The position numbers and the translations under genes are program-made. This document shows positions 8,990-18,809 of a DNA stretch of 64,000 nucleotides, piece after piece. The number at the start of each line of letters is the position of its first letter. Within the stretch, counting starts at the first letter, position 1. Source of the DNA: Rhizobium sp. BK650 (GTDB taxonomy: Bacteria > Pseudomonadota > Alphaproteobacteria > Rhizobiales > Rhizobiaceae); NCBI RefSeq assembly GCF_014195325.1, contig NZ_JACIBK010000001.1, positions 558,001 through 622,000 on the forward strand, given 5' to 3'. The notes under the pieces are model-generated. The model was not told the DNA's origin and searched no databases. It saw nothing but the letters and a program-made list of their open reading frames with translations.

Positions 8990-10165
8990 ATGGCTGTCGA
9001 TTTCAGGTTCATCGTTATCGGCCGTGGCATGATGGGTGCCGCGGCCGCAAAATATCTGGCGCGTCAGACGAATGGCGTTGCTGTCATCGGACCGGACGAG
9101 CCGGTCGATCGCAAGATGCATGACGGCGTTTTCGCCAGCCACTACGACGAAGGCCGCATTACGCGGACCATCGATCCTGATCGAGACTGGGCCTTGCTCG
9201 CCAATCGCTCCATCGCCCGCTATGGCGAGATCGTGAAAGAGAGTGGCGTCGATTTCTATACCGAAGCGGGCTGCGTCGTCGTCGCGACACCCGAGAGCGG
9301 GTATCTCAAGAATACAAGACAGGCCGCCGTTTCTCTGGGCGTCGAAACCGTCTCCTTCGATGAGGCCGGACTGAAGACGCAATTTCCCTATTTCGTCTTT
9401 CCTTCCGGCAGTGCCGGCCTTTTCGAGGCGAAAGGGGCGGGGTACATCAGCCCGCGCAAGCTCGTGAAGGCGCAGTCGCTGCTGGCCGAAGAGGCAGGTG
9501 CGACCGTCATCCGCGATCATGCCGTCTCGGTCCGGGAGGAAGGCGGGGCAGCTGTCATCACCACGGCGGACGGCGAGGTCTATCGTGCCGAGAAGGTGCT
9601 GCTTGCAGCCGGTGGTTTTTCCATTTCCGAGAATCTCTTGCCGCAATCCGTTGATATGACGGTTTATGGGCGCACGGTTGCCCTCTTTGAAGTGGCGGGA
9701 GAGGATGCGGCGCGTTTTGCCGGCATGCCCTCGCTCATTCTCGACGCGCCCGGCATCGATATCTATCTCCTGCCGCCGATCCGCTATCCCGACGGCAAGC
9801 TCTACCTGAAGATCGGCGGCGATCCAGATAATCTGGTGCTGGGCACCGATGCGGAAATGCGCGCTTGGTTCCGCACTGAGGGGCGCGAGTTCGCGCGCGA
9901 TCATCTGAAGGCCATCGTCGATCGCATCGTTCCGGACCTCAAAGCGCGTTCCATTTCTTCCGCATCCTGCGTCGTCTCCTATACGAAGAGCCGCTATCCA
10001 ATGATCGGCTATAGTGCTTCGCCGCATATAGCGGTTCTCACCGGCTGTATGGGAACATCGGCCAAGAGCTCCGATGAAATCGGCAGGCTCGGGGCCGAGC
10101 TCATTCTGGCAGGCGGAATCGAGGGCCAGGGCTACGCCACGGATTTCGCACCTTATTTCGGCTAA
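8990..10165 (+). CDS. FAD-dependent oxidoreductase (DAO family)
   Basis: A 391-residue flavoprotein. The N-terminal dinucleotide-binding motif is VIGRGMMGAAAAKYL (about 8-22); the rest follows the glycine/sarcosine oxidase DAO fold, with a C-terminal GxMGT-like flavin-binding stretch (LTGCMGTSAKSSDEIG). Such enzymes oxidise secondary or primary amines such as sarcosine, N-methyl amino acids or D-amino acids. The gene has no operon partner, so the substrate is not determined. It ends about 50 bases before the RNase P RNA gene. Confidence 0.87.
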   Translation: MAVDFRFIVIGRGMMGAAAAKYLARQTNGVAVIGPDEPVDRKMHDGVFASHYDEGRITRTIDPDRDWALLANRSIARYGEIVKESGVDFYTEAGCVVVATPESGYLKNTRQAAVSLGVETVSFDEAGLKTQFPYFVFPSGSAGLFEAKGAGYISPRKLVKAQSLLAEEAGATVIRDHAVSVREEGGAAVITTADGEVYRAEKVLLAAGGFSISENLLPQSVDMTVYGRTVALFEVAGEDAARFAGMPSLILDAPGIDIYLLPPIRYPDGKLYLKIGGDPDNLVLGTDAEMRAWFRTEGREFARDHLKAIVDRIVPDLKARSISSASCVVSYTKSRYPMIGYSASPHIAVLTGCMGTSAKSSDEIGRLGAELILAGGIEGQGYATDFAPYFG

Positions 10166-10218
10166 GCTTCCTTCCCATATTTCATTGGCTTTTGCAGGCT
10201 TCCTCGTTTAAGGGAGCC

Positions 10219-10614
10219 CTGCCAGTTGGCCGGGCAGCCGCGCTTTACCAATGCCGAAAGGCGGTAGGGTGAGGAAAGTCCGGGCTCCACGGAAACACGG
10301 TGCCGGATAACGTCCGGCGAGGGCGACCTCAGGGAAAGTGCCACAGAAAGCAAACCGCCTGTCATGACAGGTAAGGGTGAAAGGGTGGGGTAAGAGCCCA
10401 CCGCATCTCCGGCAACGGATATGGCACGGTAAACCCCACCGGGAGCAAAACCGAATAGGGATGACGCGGTCGGCGAAAGCCTTCCGGCCTGTTTCTGGGT
10501 CAGTCATCCGGGTGGGTTGCGTGAGGCAGCGTGCAAGCGCTGTCCCAGATGAATGGCTGCCACGTTCCGGTTCGCCGGAGCCATACAGAACCCGGCTTAC
10601 AGGCCAACTGGCGA
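10219..10614 (+). ncRNA. rnpB: RNase P RNA (class A)
   Basis: The catalytic RNA of RNase P, which matures tRNA 5' ends. Hallmarks are GAGGAAAGTCCGGGCTCC at 10272-10289, the AGTGCCACAGAAA block, GTAAGAGCCCACCGC, GAGCAAAACCGAATAGG and the 3' ACAGAACCCGGCTTACAGGCC segment. The terminal helix P1 is visible: GCCAGTTGGCC (10221-10231) pairs with GGCCAACTGGC (10602-10612). Exact ends are estimated from this helix. Confidence 0.95.
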
Positions 10615-10767
10615 TTACCTTCCTGCGGCGGTTGCTCTGCCGCAAAATCCGATTTCTTCCTATTCAAGCCATTGAAATGCCGGGAATGAGGCAAGCCTTA
10701 TGGATCTTGGCTTGGCGGATTTCCTGTTCCTGAGAGGCACTTCAGGCGGCATTTGAGAATCGCTTTC

Positions 10768-10783
10768 CTAACCCTTTGTTAAA
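10768..10783 (+). promoter_or_regulatory. Possible CtrA site before mraZ
   Basis: CTAA-N7-TTAA differs at one base from the alphaproteobacterial CtrA consensus TTAA-N7-TTAA. The nearby GTTAAACTTAAC is an additional palindrome. One mismatch in an AT-richer patch could be chance. Confidence 0.3.
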
Positions 10784-10834
10784 CTTAACAGCTTATAAAT
10801 CTTTGATACTGCGCCCACTTCAAAATGGGCTCAT

Positions 10835-10869
10835 CCCATTGACGCCCATATGGTCCCATGCTATCCCAA
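10835..10869 (-). promoter_or_regulatory. MraZ operator: four TGGG repeats at 10-bp spacing
   Basis: CCCA occurs at 10835, 10845, 10855 and 10865, so on the minus strand TGGGN is repeated four times, each followed by five bases. This is the arrangement E. coli MraZ recognises (TGGGN repeats with 5-nt spacers) in front of its own operon. A further CCCAC at 10814 sits about two helical turns away. Confidence 0.75.
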
Positions 10870-11044
10870 ATGCGCACTGCATCAGGGCAATCATCTGCCC
10901 ATTCATCGCAAAGCAAAGGCGCCTTCCGGATCGGAAGCGTCGAAAGGACTTTGGTTCTTTCGGCTTGCGACGCTGTGCCTGATTTTGGGAGTTTCGGGCG
11001 GCAAAAAGCTCTCCGCGCTCTTTCGGGAACGGATGTTTCGTGTC

Positions 11045-11482
11045 ATGAGCCGCTTCCTTTCGAATGCGACCAACAGGATCGATACCAAGGGTCGGGTTTC
11101 CGTCCCTGCGGCGTTTCGTTCCGTGCTGGCGCAGCGCAACGTTCAGGAGCTTTACTGCTTCCAGGACTTTGTGTTTCCGGCGATCAGCGTCGGCGGTTCG
11201 GATCTTCTGGAAAGGTTCGAACGGCAGATTGCGGCGGAGGATCCGTTTTCGCCGGATGCGAACGAGATGTCGCTTCTCATTCATGGGGGCGGGGTCTTCA
11301 TGAAGCTCGACGCCGAGGGTCGGTTGATGGTCACGGATTTTATCCGCGACTTCACGGGGATCACGGACGAGGTGGCCTTCGTCGGTCGGGCGGATCACTT
11401 TCAGCTCTGGCAGCCGCAAGCATTCGCGGCCGCGCAGGCGCAGGCACGAGGGGAGCGCAGGCTGGCGGGCAGGCGTTCCTGA
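11045..11482 (+). CDS. mraZ: MraZ, transcriptional regulator of the dcw cluster
   Basis: A 145-residue protein with two SpoVT/AbrB-like half-domains, each carrying the DxKGR pattern ([10 protein letters not shown] near residue 12, LDAEGRLMV near 87). MraZ forms a ring, sits on DNA and represses its own operon. It is first in the dcw cluster, 17 bases before rsmH, and the TGGG repeats upstream fit autoregulation. The start is taken at MSRFLSN; an ATG four codons upstream (11033) is also possible, and neither has a strong ribosome site. Confidence 0.93.
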   Translation: MSRFLSNATNRIDTKGRVSVPAAFRSVLAQRNVQELYCFQDFVFPAISVGGSDLLERFERQIAAEDPFSPDANEMSLLIHGGGVFMKLDAEGRLMVTDFIRDFTGITDEVAFVGRADHFQLWQPQAFAAAQAQARGERRLAGRRS

Positions 11483-11499
11483 GAGAGCGAGGGAACGGA

Positions 11500-12525
11500 A
11501 TGGCGGCGAATCCTGGCGGAGGTTCAACTGAAGCCGGTGGCGGACCGGTTCGCCACATTCCGGTTCTTCTCAAAGAGGTGCTTGCGGCGCTGGAGCCTTC
11601 TTCCGGCAAGGTCATTCTCGATGGCACCTTTGGTGCGGGCGGTTATACCTCAGCTATTCTGGCTGCCGGCGCCGATGTGATTGCGCTCGATCGTGATCCG
11701 ACGGCGATCGCAGCCGGGCAGGCGCTCGTTGCCGCGCATGGCGATCATCTCAAGCTCATCCATTCGCAGTTCTCGCAGCTTGCCGATCATGCGCCCGATA
11801 GCGGGCTTGATGGCGTCGTGCTGGATATCGGCGTTTCCTCGATGCAGATCGATGAGGCCGAGCGCGGCTTTTCTTTCCAAAAGGCCGGCCCGCTCGACAT
11901 GCGCATGTCGGCTGCAGGCGTTTCTGCCGCAGATGTCGTCAACCGCGCCAAGGTGGCTGATCTCATCCGCATCTTCCATTATCTCGGTGAAGAGAACCAG
12001 GCGCCGCGCATTGCGCATGCCATCGAAAAGCGCCGCGCCGAAAGGCCTTTCGAGACGACGCGTGATCTTGCCGGCCTCATCGAGCTGGTGACGCCGCGCA
12101 AGATGAAGGACAAGATCCATCCCGCAACACGCGTCTTTCAGGCGCTGCGCATTTTCGTCAATGACGAGCTCGGCGAACTGGCGCAGGCGTTGTTTGCTGC
12201 CGAGCGGGCGCTGAAACCCGGTGGCCGTCTCGTCGTGGTCACCTTCCATTCGCTGGAAGACCGGATCGTGAAGAAGTTCTTCTCGGATCGTGCCGGCAAG
12301 GCTTCCGGCTCCCGCCATCTGCCGATCGCGCATGAGCGGGCCGCGACCTTCGAGCCTGTCGGTAAGTCGATGGTTTCGGCCAGCGAGGAAGAAGCCGAGG
12401 CCAATCCGCGCGCCCGTTCTGCCAAGCTGCGCGCCGGCCGGCGCACTGCCGCTCCCGCTGAAGCTGAAGACATGTCGCTCTTCGGATTCCCCAATCTTGC
12501 CAGCCTCGGAAAGCTTGGAGCTTGA
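11500..12525 (+). CDS. rsmH: RsmH, 16S rRNA (cytosine(1402)-N4)-methyltransferase
   Basis: A 341-residue MraW-family SAM methyltransferase that modifies C1402 in the ribosomal P site. Key features are [10 protein letters not shown] at the start, the SAM motif [19 protein letters not shown] and the late [10 protein letters not shown] block. A short glycine-rich N-terminal extension precedes the domain. It lies between mraZ and ftsL, its normal place, with only one base before ftsL. Confidence 0.96.
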   Translation: MAANPGGGSTEAGGGPVRHIPVLLKEVLAALEPSSGKVILDGTFGAGGYTSAILAAGADVIALDRDPTAIAAGQALVAAHGDHLKLIHSQFSQLADHAPDSGLDGVVLDIGVSSMQIDEAERGFSFQKAGPLDMRMSAAGVSAADVVNRAKVADLIRIFHYLGEENQAPRIAHAIEKRRAERPFETTRDLAGLIELVTPRKMKDKIHPATRVFQALRIFVNDELGELAQALFAAERALKPGGRLVVVTFHSLEDRIVKKFFSDRAGKASGSRHLPIAHERAATFEPVGKSMVSASEEEAEANPRARSAKLRAGRRTAAPAEAEDMSLFGFPNLASLGKLGA

Positions 12526-12526
12526 T

Positions 12527-12979
12527 ATGCTGAGAACGTTCGATCTTGTGCTCATCGGTGTCATGACGGCGGCAGCCGCCGTTACTTATACGATCAAGCA
12601 CCGCGCCGAGTTGAAGCTCGAGGAGGTTCGTCGCCTCGAAGCGGAGATCAAGTTGGAAAAGGACACGATCGATCTCCTGAAGGCCGACTGGGCATTGCAG
12701 TCGCAGCCGAACCGGCTGGAGCGCCTGGTCAATGCCTATAACAGCGAACTGCAGCTGCAGCCGACGGATTCGACCGCACTGGCTCACGCGCGCGAGCTGC
12801 CGATGCTGAAGTCGCAAGTTCCTCCGCCTGACGTGACAGAAGCAAAGGCCGGGGACGCGAAGACTGGCGCCAAGCCGGGTGCGGCCACCGTTGCCAAGGC
12901 CCAGCCGATCCGCAAGCCGGCGGCGCGCGAAGTTGAAGATGAAGATGCGGATCAGATCGAAACGGGAGCGCTGGAATAA
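12527..12979 (+). CDS. ftsL: FtsL, cell division protein
   Basis: A 150-residue bitopic membrane protein: a single N-terminal span (about 4-22), a coiled-coil periplasmic stretch rich in Glu/Leu/Lys (30-65) and an Ala/Lys-rich tail. FtsL works with FtsB and FtsQ to activate FtsWI at the septum. Identification rests on position between rsmH and ftsI plus topology, since sequence conservation is low. Its TAA shares a base with the ftsI ATG. The tail after residue about 100 is longer than in E. coli FtsL. Confidence 0.9.
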   Translation: MLRTFDLVLIGVMTAAAAVTYTIKHRAELKLEEVRRLEAEIKLEKDTIDLLKADWALQSQPNRLERLVNAYNSELQLQPTDSTALAHARELPMLKSQVPPPDVTEAKAGDAKTGAKPGAATVAKAQPIRKPAAREVEDEDADQIETGALE

Positions 12980-14727
12980 TGTCCTTTCTTTCCCGCATCA
13001 TGGTGCTGAAGAGCCAGGCGCATTTTTCCGCCGGCGTCTATAACCGTTTCGGGGCTCCTTCCGGCGTGGCGATCGAAGGCTCGCGCAAACGTAAGTCGGG
13101 GCAGGCAAGGAGCCGCGTCGGCCTGCTGATCATCGGCTTTACCGCCCTCTATGCCGTCATCGGCGGACGTCTCGTCGAATATGCGATGAAGGAGCCGGAA
13201 TCGGTTTCTTCCATTCTGCCGCCCGACCGGCTGATGGCTTCGCGCCCCGACATTATCGACCGCAACGGCGAAGTGTTGGCAACCGATATCCGCACCGTTT
13301 CGCTGTTTGCCGAGCCGAACAAGATTGTCGACCCGGATGAAGCTGTTGAGAAGCTGCAGACGGTGCTTTCCGATCTCGATGCGAAGGACACCTACAAGAA
13401 GCTTGCGAACCCCACCTCGCATTTTGCCTGGCTGCGCCGCCAGCTGACGCCAAAGCAGCAGAGCCAGATCCTGGCGCTCGGTATTCCCGGTATCGGCTTC
13501 CGTCCGGAAAAGCGCCGCTTTTATCCGGGTGGTGCGACCGCTGCGCATATCCTCGGCTACGTCAATATCGACAACCGGGGCGTTGCCGGGATGGAGAAAT
13601 ATATCGACGATCAGGGGCTTGCCGATCTTGCCTCCGTCGGTATGACGAGCGATCAGCCGCTGGAGCCGGTGCGCCTTTCGATCGATGTGCGTGTGCAGGC
13701 AATCGTGCGCGATGTCGTCACCAATGCCGTGGTCAATTACAAGGCCAAGGGCGCTGGCGCCGTCGTTCTCGATGCGCATACGGGCGAAGTGGTCGCCATG
13801 GCGTCTGCGCCCGATTTCGATCCGAACAATCCGCAGGAAGGCTCCAAGGACGGCTGGCTGAACCGCATGTCGAATGGTACGTTCGAAATGGGCTCCACCT
13901 TCAAGACTTTCTCGACGGCGATGGCGATCGACAGCGGCAAGGTTTCGCTGAAGGACAGTTTCGACGCCACCAACCCGATCCGCATCGGGGGCTTCACCAT
14001 TCACGACTTCCACGGCCAGCGGCGCTGGCTTACGGTTCCCGAAATCTTCGAATATTCCTCCAATATCGGCACGGCGAGGATGATCGATCTCGTCGGCATG
14101 GAATTGCAGAAGGAATATCTGACGCGCCTCGGCTTGCTCACCAAGATGCAGACCGAGCTGCCCGAGGTGAAGATGCCGACTCAGCCGCGCGTCTGGAAGA
14201 AGATCAATTCGATCACGATCTCCTTCGGTCATGGTGTTGCGACGACGCCGCTGCAGACGGCCGTGGCCGGAGCCGCACTCATCAATGGCGGCAAGCTGAT
14301 CGAGCCGACCTTTTTGCCGCGCACCCGCGAACAGGCCGATGAGGTCGCCGAAATGGTCGTCAAGAAGAGCACCAGCGATGATATCCGTTATCTCTTCAAG
14401 CTGAACGGCATGAAGGGGTCGGGCCGCAATGCCGACGTGCCGGGCTTCCATGTCGGCGGCAAGACCGGCACGGCCGACAAGGTCGTCAACGGTCGCTACG
14501 CCAGCAATCTCAATTTCAACGCTTTTCTGGCGGCTTTCCCGATCGATAATCCGAAATATGTGGTGCTGACATTCTGTGACGAACCGCTCGACGGCGAGCA
14601 GCATCAGCGTATCGCCGCCTATACGGCAGCTCCCATGGTCAAGAACATCGTGCGTCGTGCTGCCCCCATTCTCGGTGTCGAACCGGAATTTGGCGAAGAC
14701 GGCTCGGCCTTGTTGGTGTCTTATTGA
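12979..14727 (+). CDS. ftsI: FtsI/PBP3, septal peptidoglycan transpeptidase
   Basis: A 582-residue class B penicillin-binding protein. After a basic N terminus there is one membrane span (about 47-64), a PBP dimerisation domain, then the transpeptidase with all three motifs: S306-T-F-K309, S360-S-N362 and K495-T-G497. It cross-links septal peptidoglycan with FtsW. It follows ftsL without a gap and precedes murE by 64 bases, one of the larger gaps in this part of the cluster. Confidence 0.96.
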   Translation: MSFLSRIMVLKSQAHFSAGVYNRFGAPSGVAIEGSRKRKSGQARSRVGLLIIGFTALYAVIGGRLVEYAMKEPESVSSILPPDRLMASRPDIIDRNGEVLATDIRTVSLFAEPNKIVDPDEAVEKLQTVLSDLDAKDTYKKLANPTSHFAWLRRQLTPKQQSQILALGIPGIGFRPEKRRFYPGGATAAHILGYVNIDNRGVAGMEKYIDDQGLADLASVGMTSDQPLEPVRLSIDVRVQAIVRDVVTNAVVNYKAKGAGAVVLDAHTGEVVAMASAPDFDPNNPQEGSKDGWLNRMSNGTFEMGSTFKTFSTAMAIDSGKVSLKDSFDATNPIRIGGFTIHDFHGQRRWLTVPEIFEYSSNIGTARMIDLVGMELQKEYLTRLGLLTKMQTELPEVKMPTQPRVWKKINSITISFGHGVATTPLQTAVAGAALINGGKLIEPTFLPRTREQADEVAEMVVKKSTSDDIRYLFKLNGMKGSGRNADVPGFHVGGKTGTADKVVNGRYASNLNFNAFLAAFPIDNPKYVVLTFCDEPLDGEQHQRIAAYTAAPMVKNIVRRAAPILGVEPEFGEDGSALLVSY

Positions 14728-14791
14728 GTGTGAATCAATGTCGGAGTCGATTCGTAAGGGGCGGTCGACCTGAACCAGAGAAGTGCATTCG

Positions 14792-16252
14792 ATGAAATTG
14801 CGGGACCTCGCCGGAAATGCGTTTCCGGAAATCAAAGCTGAACTCGAAGGGCCGGCCGGCGCGCTGGAGGTAACAGGTTTGTCTTCGGACAGCCGCAAGA
14901 TCGCGCCCGGCATGGCGTTTATCGCGATCGCCGGCTCCAAGGCCGATGGCGCGGGCTTCGTTGCCGATGCGGTTGCCAAGGGCGCGATCGTCGTCGTCGC
15001 CGCACACGCGACAGATGTCTCCGTACCGGTTCTTGTCGTTTCCGAGCCGCGGCGTTTCCTCTCCGTTGCTGCTTCGCGTTTCTATGGACGTCAGCCTGCG
15101 ACGATGGTCGCGGTGACGGGTACGGCCGGAAAGACCTCGGTTGCCTCCTTCACGCGACAGATCTGGGCGCACGCCGGCCATGCGGCTGCAATGATCGGCA
15201 CGACCGGCGTCGTTTCGCCAACGCGCAATGAGTATGGTTCGTTGACGACGCCCGATCCGGTTTCGCTGCATAAGCTGCTGGCGGAACTTGCCGATGAAGG
15301 TGTCACACATGCCTCGATGGAGGCCTCCAGCCACGGGCTCGACCAGTATCGCCTCGATGGCGTGACCCTTGCTGCGGCCGCCTTCACCAACCTCGGCCGC
15401 GACCATATGGATTACCATCCGACGGTCGAAGACTATATGGCTGCCAAAATGCACCTTTTCGACCGTATTCTGCCGAAGGGCTCGCCGGCCGTCGTCTTTG
15501 CAGATGATCCGTGGTCGGAGCAGGCGATCAAGGCTGCGGCGGCTGCTGGCCACGATGTGCGCACGGTCGGGCGCAAGGGCACTTATCTCTCGCTGAAGCG
15601 TGTCGAGCATTTCCGTCACAAGCAGGTTGCGGAAATCCATGCGGAAGGCGAGATCTTCGAGGTCGATATTCCGCTTGCCGGCGATTTTCAGGTCGCCAAT
15701 GCGCTGGTTGCTGCGGCACTTGCCATGTCCACGGGTGTTCCGACAAAGATTGCCATGGCAGCGCTCGAGAAGCTGCAGGGTGCCTCCGGCCGTCTCGAAC
15801 TGGTCGGCCATACAAAAGATGGCGCGCTTGCCTATGTCGATTATGCGCACAAGCCGGATGCGCTGGAGAACGTGCTAAGCTCGGTGCGGCCTTTTACGAC
15901 GGGTCGGGTCATCGTCGTCTTCGGCTGCGGCGGCGATCGCGACCGCGGTAAGCGGCCGATCATGGGCGAAATTGCCTGCCGGCTGGCCGATGTCGTCTTT
16001 GTCACAGACGATAATCCACGCTCGGAGGAGCCAGCCGCCATCCGCGCGGAGATCATGGCGGCCGCCAAATGCGCTTCCGAGATCGGCGACCGCGCTCAAG
16101 CGATCCGCGAGGCGGTTCTGCAGCTGAAATCCGGCGATACGCTGATCGTTGCCGGCAAGGGACATGAAGAAGGGCAGACGATCGGCAGCGTCACACTGCC
16201 ATTTTCCGATCATGCGGAAGTGCGCAAGGCTTTGGAGGAGCGGGTACCGTGA
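14792..16252 (+). CDS. murE: MurE, UDP-MurNAc-tripeptide synthetase (meso-DAP adding)
   Basis: A 486-residue Mur ligase adding the third residue to UDP-MurNAc-L-Ala-D-Glu in the cytoplasm. The ATP loop is GTAGKTS with Lys114. The substrate motif DNPR at 407-410 is the signature of meso-diaminopimelate rather than lysine enzymes, as expected for a Gram-negative. The start at ATG 14792 is preferred over a GTG nine bases upstream. Its TGA overlaps the murF GTG. Confidence 0.96.
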   Translation: MKLRDLAGNAFPEIKAELEGPAGALEVTGLSSDSRKIAPGMAFIAIAGSKADGAGFVADAVAKGAIVVVAAHATDVSVPVLVVSEPRRFLSVAASRFYGRQPATMVAVTGTAGKTSVASFTRQIWAHAGHAAAMIGTTGVVSPTRNEYGSLTTPDPVSLHKLLAELADEGVTHASMEASSHGLDQYRLDGVTLAAAAFTNLGRDHMDYHPTVEDYMAAKMHLFDRILPKGSPAVVFADDPWSEQAIKAAAAAGHDVRTVGRKGTYLSLKRVEHFRHKQVAEIHAEGEIFEVDIPLAGDFQVANALVAAALAMSTGVPTKIAMAALEKLQGASGRLELVGHTKDGALAYVDYAHKPDALENVLSSVRPFTTGRVIVVFGCGGDRDRGKRPIMGEIACRLADVVFVTDDNPRSEEPAAIRAEIMAAAKCASEIGDRAQAIREAVLQLKSGDTLIVAGKGHEEGQTIGSVTLPFSDHAEVRKALEERVP

Positions 16253-17682
16253 ACTGGCTCTGGACCACTGAGGACATGATTGCCGCGATGGCGGGCCGTC
16301 CCTTCGGCTCGCTGCCGCAGGGTATCACCGGCATTTCCATCGACAGCCGCTCGATTGCCCCGGGTGAAGCCTTCTTCGCGATCAAGGGCGACCGTGTCGA
16401 CGGGCATGACTTTGCCTCCATGGCGGTTGCCAATGGCGCGGCCCTGCTCGTCGTCAGCGAGGCCCGCCTGCCGGCCATGGGGCGCCTGACGGTGCCGATG
16501 ATCGTGGTCGAGGATGTGCTTGCGGCTCTCGGCAAGCTGGGCCAAGCCTCCCGCGATCGTTCGCGCGCTAAAATCATCGCCGTCACCGGTTCGGTCGGCA
16601 AGACGACGACAAAGGAGATGCTGCGGCATGTGCTGTCGCCCTCGGGCAAAGTGCATGCGTCGGTGGCCTCCTTCAACAATCACTGGGGCGTGCCGCTGAC
16701 GCTTGCGCGCATGCCGATCGACACCTATTTCGGCGCCTTCGAAGTCGGCATGAACCATCCGGACGAGATCCGTCCGCTGGTGAAGATGATCCGTCCGCAT
16801 GTCGCCGTCATCACGACGATTGCGCCTGCCCATCTCGGCAATTTCAAAAGTATCGAGGAAATCGCTGCCGCCAAGGCCGAAATATTCGAAGGGCTGGAAC
16901 CCGGTGGCGATGTCGTGCTCAATCGCGACAACGATCAATTCGCTTTCCTGGAGCAGGCGGCGCAATCGCTCGGCATCACCAGGATCCATTCCTTCGGGCA
17001 GCATGCCAAGGCGGAATTCCGTCTCGCGGAATTCAATGGCTCGGATGAAAGCTCGACGCTCTGGATGACGGTTCGGGGCGAGACCAAGGAAGTGCGCATC
17101 GGTGCGCCCGGCCGCCACATTGCTGAAAATGCCCTCGCCGCATTGGGTGTCGTGACGATCGTCGGCGCCAGCCTCGACAAGGCCATCGAGGCGCTTGCGA
17201 CGCTGAAGCCGGAGAAGGGCAGAGGCAAGCGCTATACGCTGCCGATCGGCAATGGCAGCTTCACACTGATCGATGAAAGCTACAACGCCAATCCGGCCTC
17301 CATGCGCGCGGCAATCGCGCTGCTCGCGACAGCCGAGCCGATCGGCCGGGGACGCCGCATCGCCGTGCTCGGCGACATGCTGGAAATGGGTGAATTTGCG
17401 CCGCAGGTCCATGCGGATCTCGCCGGGCCGCTGCTGGCGGCCGGTCTCGAACATGTGTGGCTCGCGGGGCCGGAGATGGTGGCGCTGCAGGAATCGCTTC
17501 CCGACGGCGTCGCGGTCGAGCATCGCGAGAACACGGAAGAATTATTGGAATTCGTATTGAACTCGGTCGCACCTGGCGACGTGTTGATGGTGAAGTCGTC
17601 CCTGGGGATCGGTTTCGGTAAGATTGTCGCCGCGCTCCTTGACAAGTACCCGCCAGTTTCAGACACGCAACGCGAACTATGA
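16249..17682 (+). CDS. murF: MurF, UDP-MurNAc-tripeptide:D-Ala-D-Ala ligase
   Basis: A 477-residue Mur ligase that completes the pentapeptide by adding D-Ala-D-Ala, the product of Ddl encoded further on. The ATP-binding loop is [10 protein letters not shown] (114-123), followed by the [11 protein letters not shown] and DESYNANP blocks typical of MurF. It starts with GTG overlapping the murE stop (GTGA), so translation is probably coupled. Confidence 0.96.
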   Translation: MNWLWTTEDMIAAMAGRPFGSLPQGITGISIDSRSIAPGEAFFAIKGDRVDGHDFASMAVANGAALLVVSEARLPAMGRLTVPMIVVEDVLAALGKLGQASRDRSRAKIIAVTGSVGKTTTKEMLRHVLSPSGKVHASVASFNNHWGVPLTLARMPIDTYFGAFEVGMNHPDEIRPLVKMIRPHVAVITTIAPAHLGNFKSIEEIAAAKAEIFEGLEPGGDVVLNRDNDQFAFLEQAAQSLGITRIHSFGQHAKAEFRLAEFNGSDESSTLWMTVRGETKEVRIGAPGRHIAENALAALGVVTIVGASLDKAIEALATLKPEKGRGKRYTLPIGNGSFTLIDESYNANPASMRAAIALLATAEPIGRGRRIAVLGDMLEMGEFAPQVHADLAGPLLAAGLEHVWLAGPEMVALQESLPDGVAVEHRENTEELLEFVLNSVAPGDVLMVKSSLGIGFGKIVAALLDKYPPVSDTQREL

Positions 17683-17701
17683 TCGGGTAAAGGGGCCCTG
17701 A

Positions 17702-18802
17702 ATGCTGATTTGGCTAGTCGAACTGTCGGAATATTTCAAATTTCTGAATTTGTTCAGGTACATTACCTTCCGGGCGGGCGCCGCTCTTTTCACTTCCGCT
17801 CTCATTGTTTTCCTTTTCGGGCCGACCATCATCAATTCGCTGCGCATCCGGCAGGGCAAAGGTCAGCCGATTCGCGCTGACGGACCGCAGACGCATTTCA
17901 AGAAAGCCGGCACGCCGACCATGGGCGGGTTGATGATTCTGGCCGGCATTGTTGGAGCGTCGCTGCTCTGGGCCGATCTTTCCAACGTCTATGTGGTGGC
18001 GACGCTGCTCGTGACGCTCGGCTTCGGCGCGATCGGCTTCTATGACGACTATCTCAAGGTCACCAAGCAGAGTCACAAGGGCTTTTCCGGCAAGGCGCGC
18101 CTCGGCATCGAGTTCATCATCGCGGGTATCGCCGTCTATTTCATGATGCGCGCGGCACTTGCCTCCGGACCCGCCGGCTCGACCTTCGGCTCCTCGATCG
18201 CTTTTCCCTTCTTCAAGGACTTCCTGATCAATATCGGCATTATGTTCGTCGTCTTCGGCGGTTTCGTCATCGTCGGCGCCGGCAATGCCGTGAACCTGAC
18301 AGATGGCCTCGACGGGCTTGCCATCGTGCCGGTCATGATTGCGGCTGCCGCCTTCGGCATCATCGCCTATCTTGCGGGCAACGCCGTCTTTGCGAACTAT
18401 CTGCAGATCAATTTCGTGCCTGGCACCGGTGAGCTCGCCGTCGTGCTCGGCGCCGTCATCGGCGCGGGCCTCGGATTTCTGTGGTTCAATGCGCCGCCTG
18501 CTGCAATCTTCATGGGTGACACGGGCTCGCTCGCACTCGGCGGCACGATCGGCACCGTTGCCGTTGCCACCAAGCACGAGATCGTCATGGCGATTGTCGG
18601 CGGCCTTTTCGTCATGGAAACGCTCTCTGTCATCATCCAGGTCGGCTTCTTCAAGATGACCGGCCGGCGCGTCTTCCTCATGGCGCCGATCCATCACCAT
18701 TTCGAAAAGAAGGGCTGGACGGAAAGCCAGGTGGTGATCCGCTTCTGGATCATTGCCGTCGGCCTTGCCATGATCGGCCTTTCCACCCTGAAGCTGCGGT
18801 GA
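17702..18802 (+). CDS. mraY: MraY, phospho-MurNAc-pentapeptide transferase
   Basis: A 366-residue integral membrane enzyme with about ten spans that links phospho-MurNAc-pentapeptide to undecaprenyl phosphate, giving lipid I. Active-site signatures are present: DDYLK near residue 115, [13 protein letters not shown] near 196-208 and the HHHFEKKG loop near 328. AAAGGGG precedes the ATG. It stands between murF and murD. Confidence 0.97.
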   Translation: MLIWLVELSEYFKFLNLFRYITFRAGAALFTSALIVFLFGPTIINSLRIRQGKGQPIRADGPQTHFKKAGTPTMGGLMILAGIVGASLLWADLSNVYVVATLLVTLGFGAIGFYDDYLKVTKQSHKGFSGKARLGIEFIIAGIAVYFMMRAALASGPAGSTFGSSIAFPFFKDFLINIGIMFVVFGGFVIVGAGNAVNLTDGLDGLAIVPVMIAAAAFGIIAYLAGNAVFANYLQINFVPGTGELAVVLGAVIGAGLGFLWFNAPPAAIFMGDTGSLALGGTIGTVAVATKHEIVMAIVGGLFVMETLSVIIQVGFFKMTGRRVFLMAPIHHHFEKKGWTESQVVIRFWIIAVGLAMIGLSTLKLR

Positions 18803-18809
18803 GGCGATC

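Larger units (their letters stand above)
10615..11044. other. Intergenic region and long leader before mraZ
   Basis: About 430 bases. It holds a GC-rich hairpin TGCGGC/GCCGCA (about 10623-10642) just after rnpB without a clear T-run, a CtrA-like sequence, the MraZ repeats, and a nested hairpin at 10937-10973 (GCGTCG/CGACGC enclosing CGAAAG/CTTTCG). No convincing gene is seen. If transcription starts near the repeats, mraZ has a leader of roughly 170 bases. Confidence 0.6.

Noticed and set aside
12952..14979. Very long minus-strand open frame (675 codons) opposite ftsI
   Set aside because: FtsI on the plus strand has all active-site motifs; the antisense frame is His/Arg/Asp-rich filler without domains.
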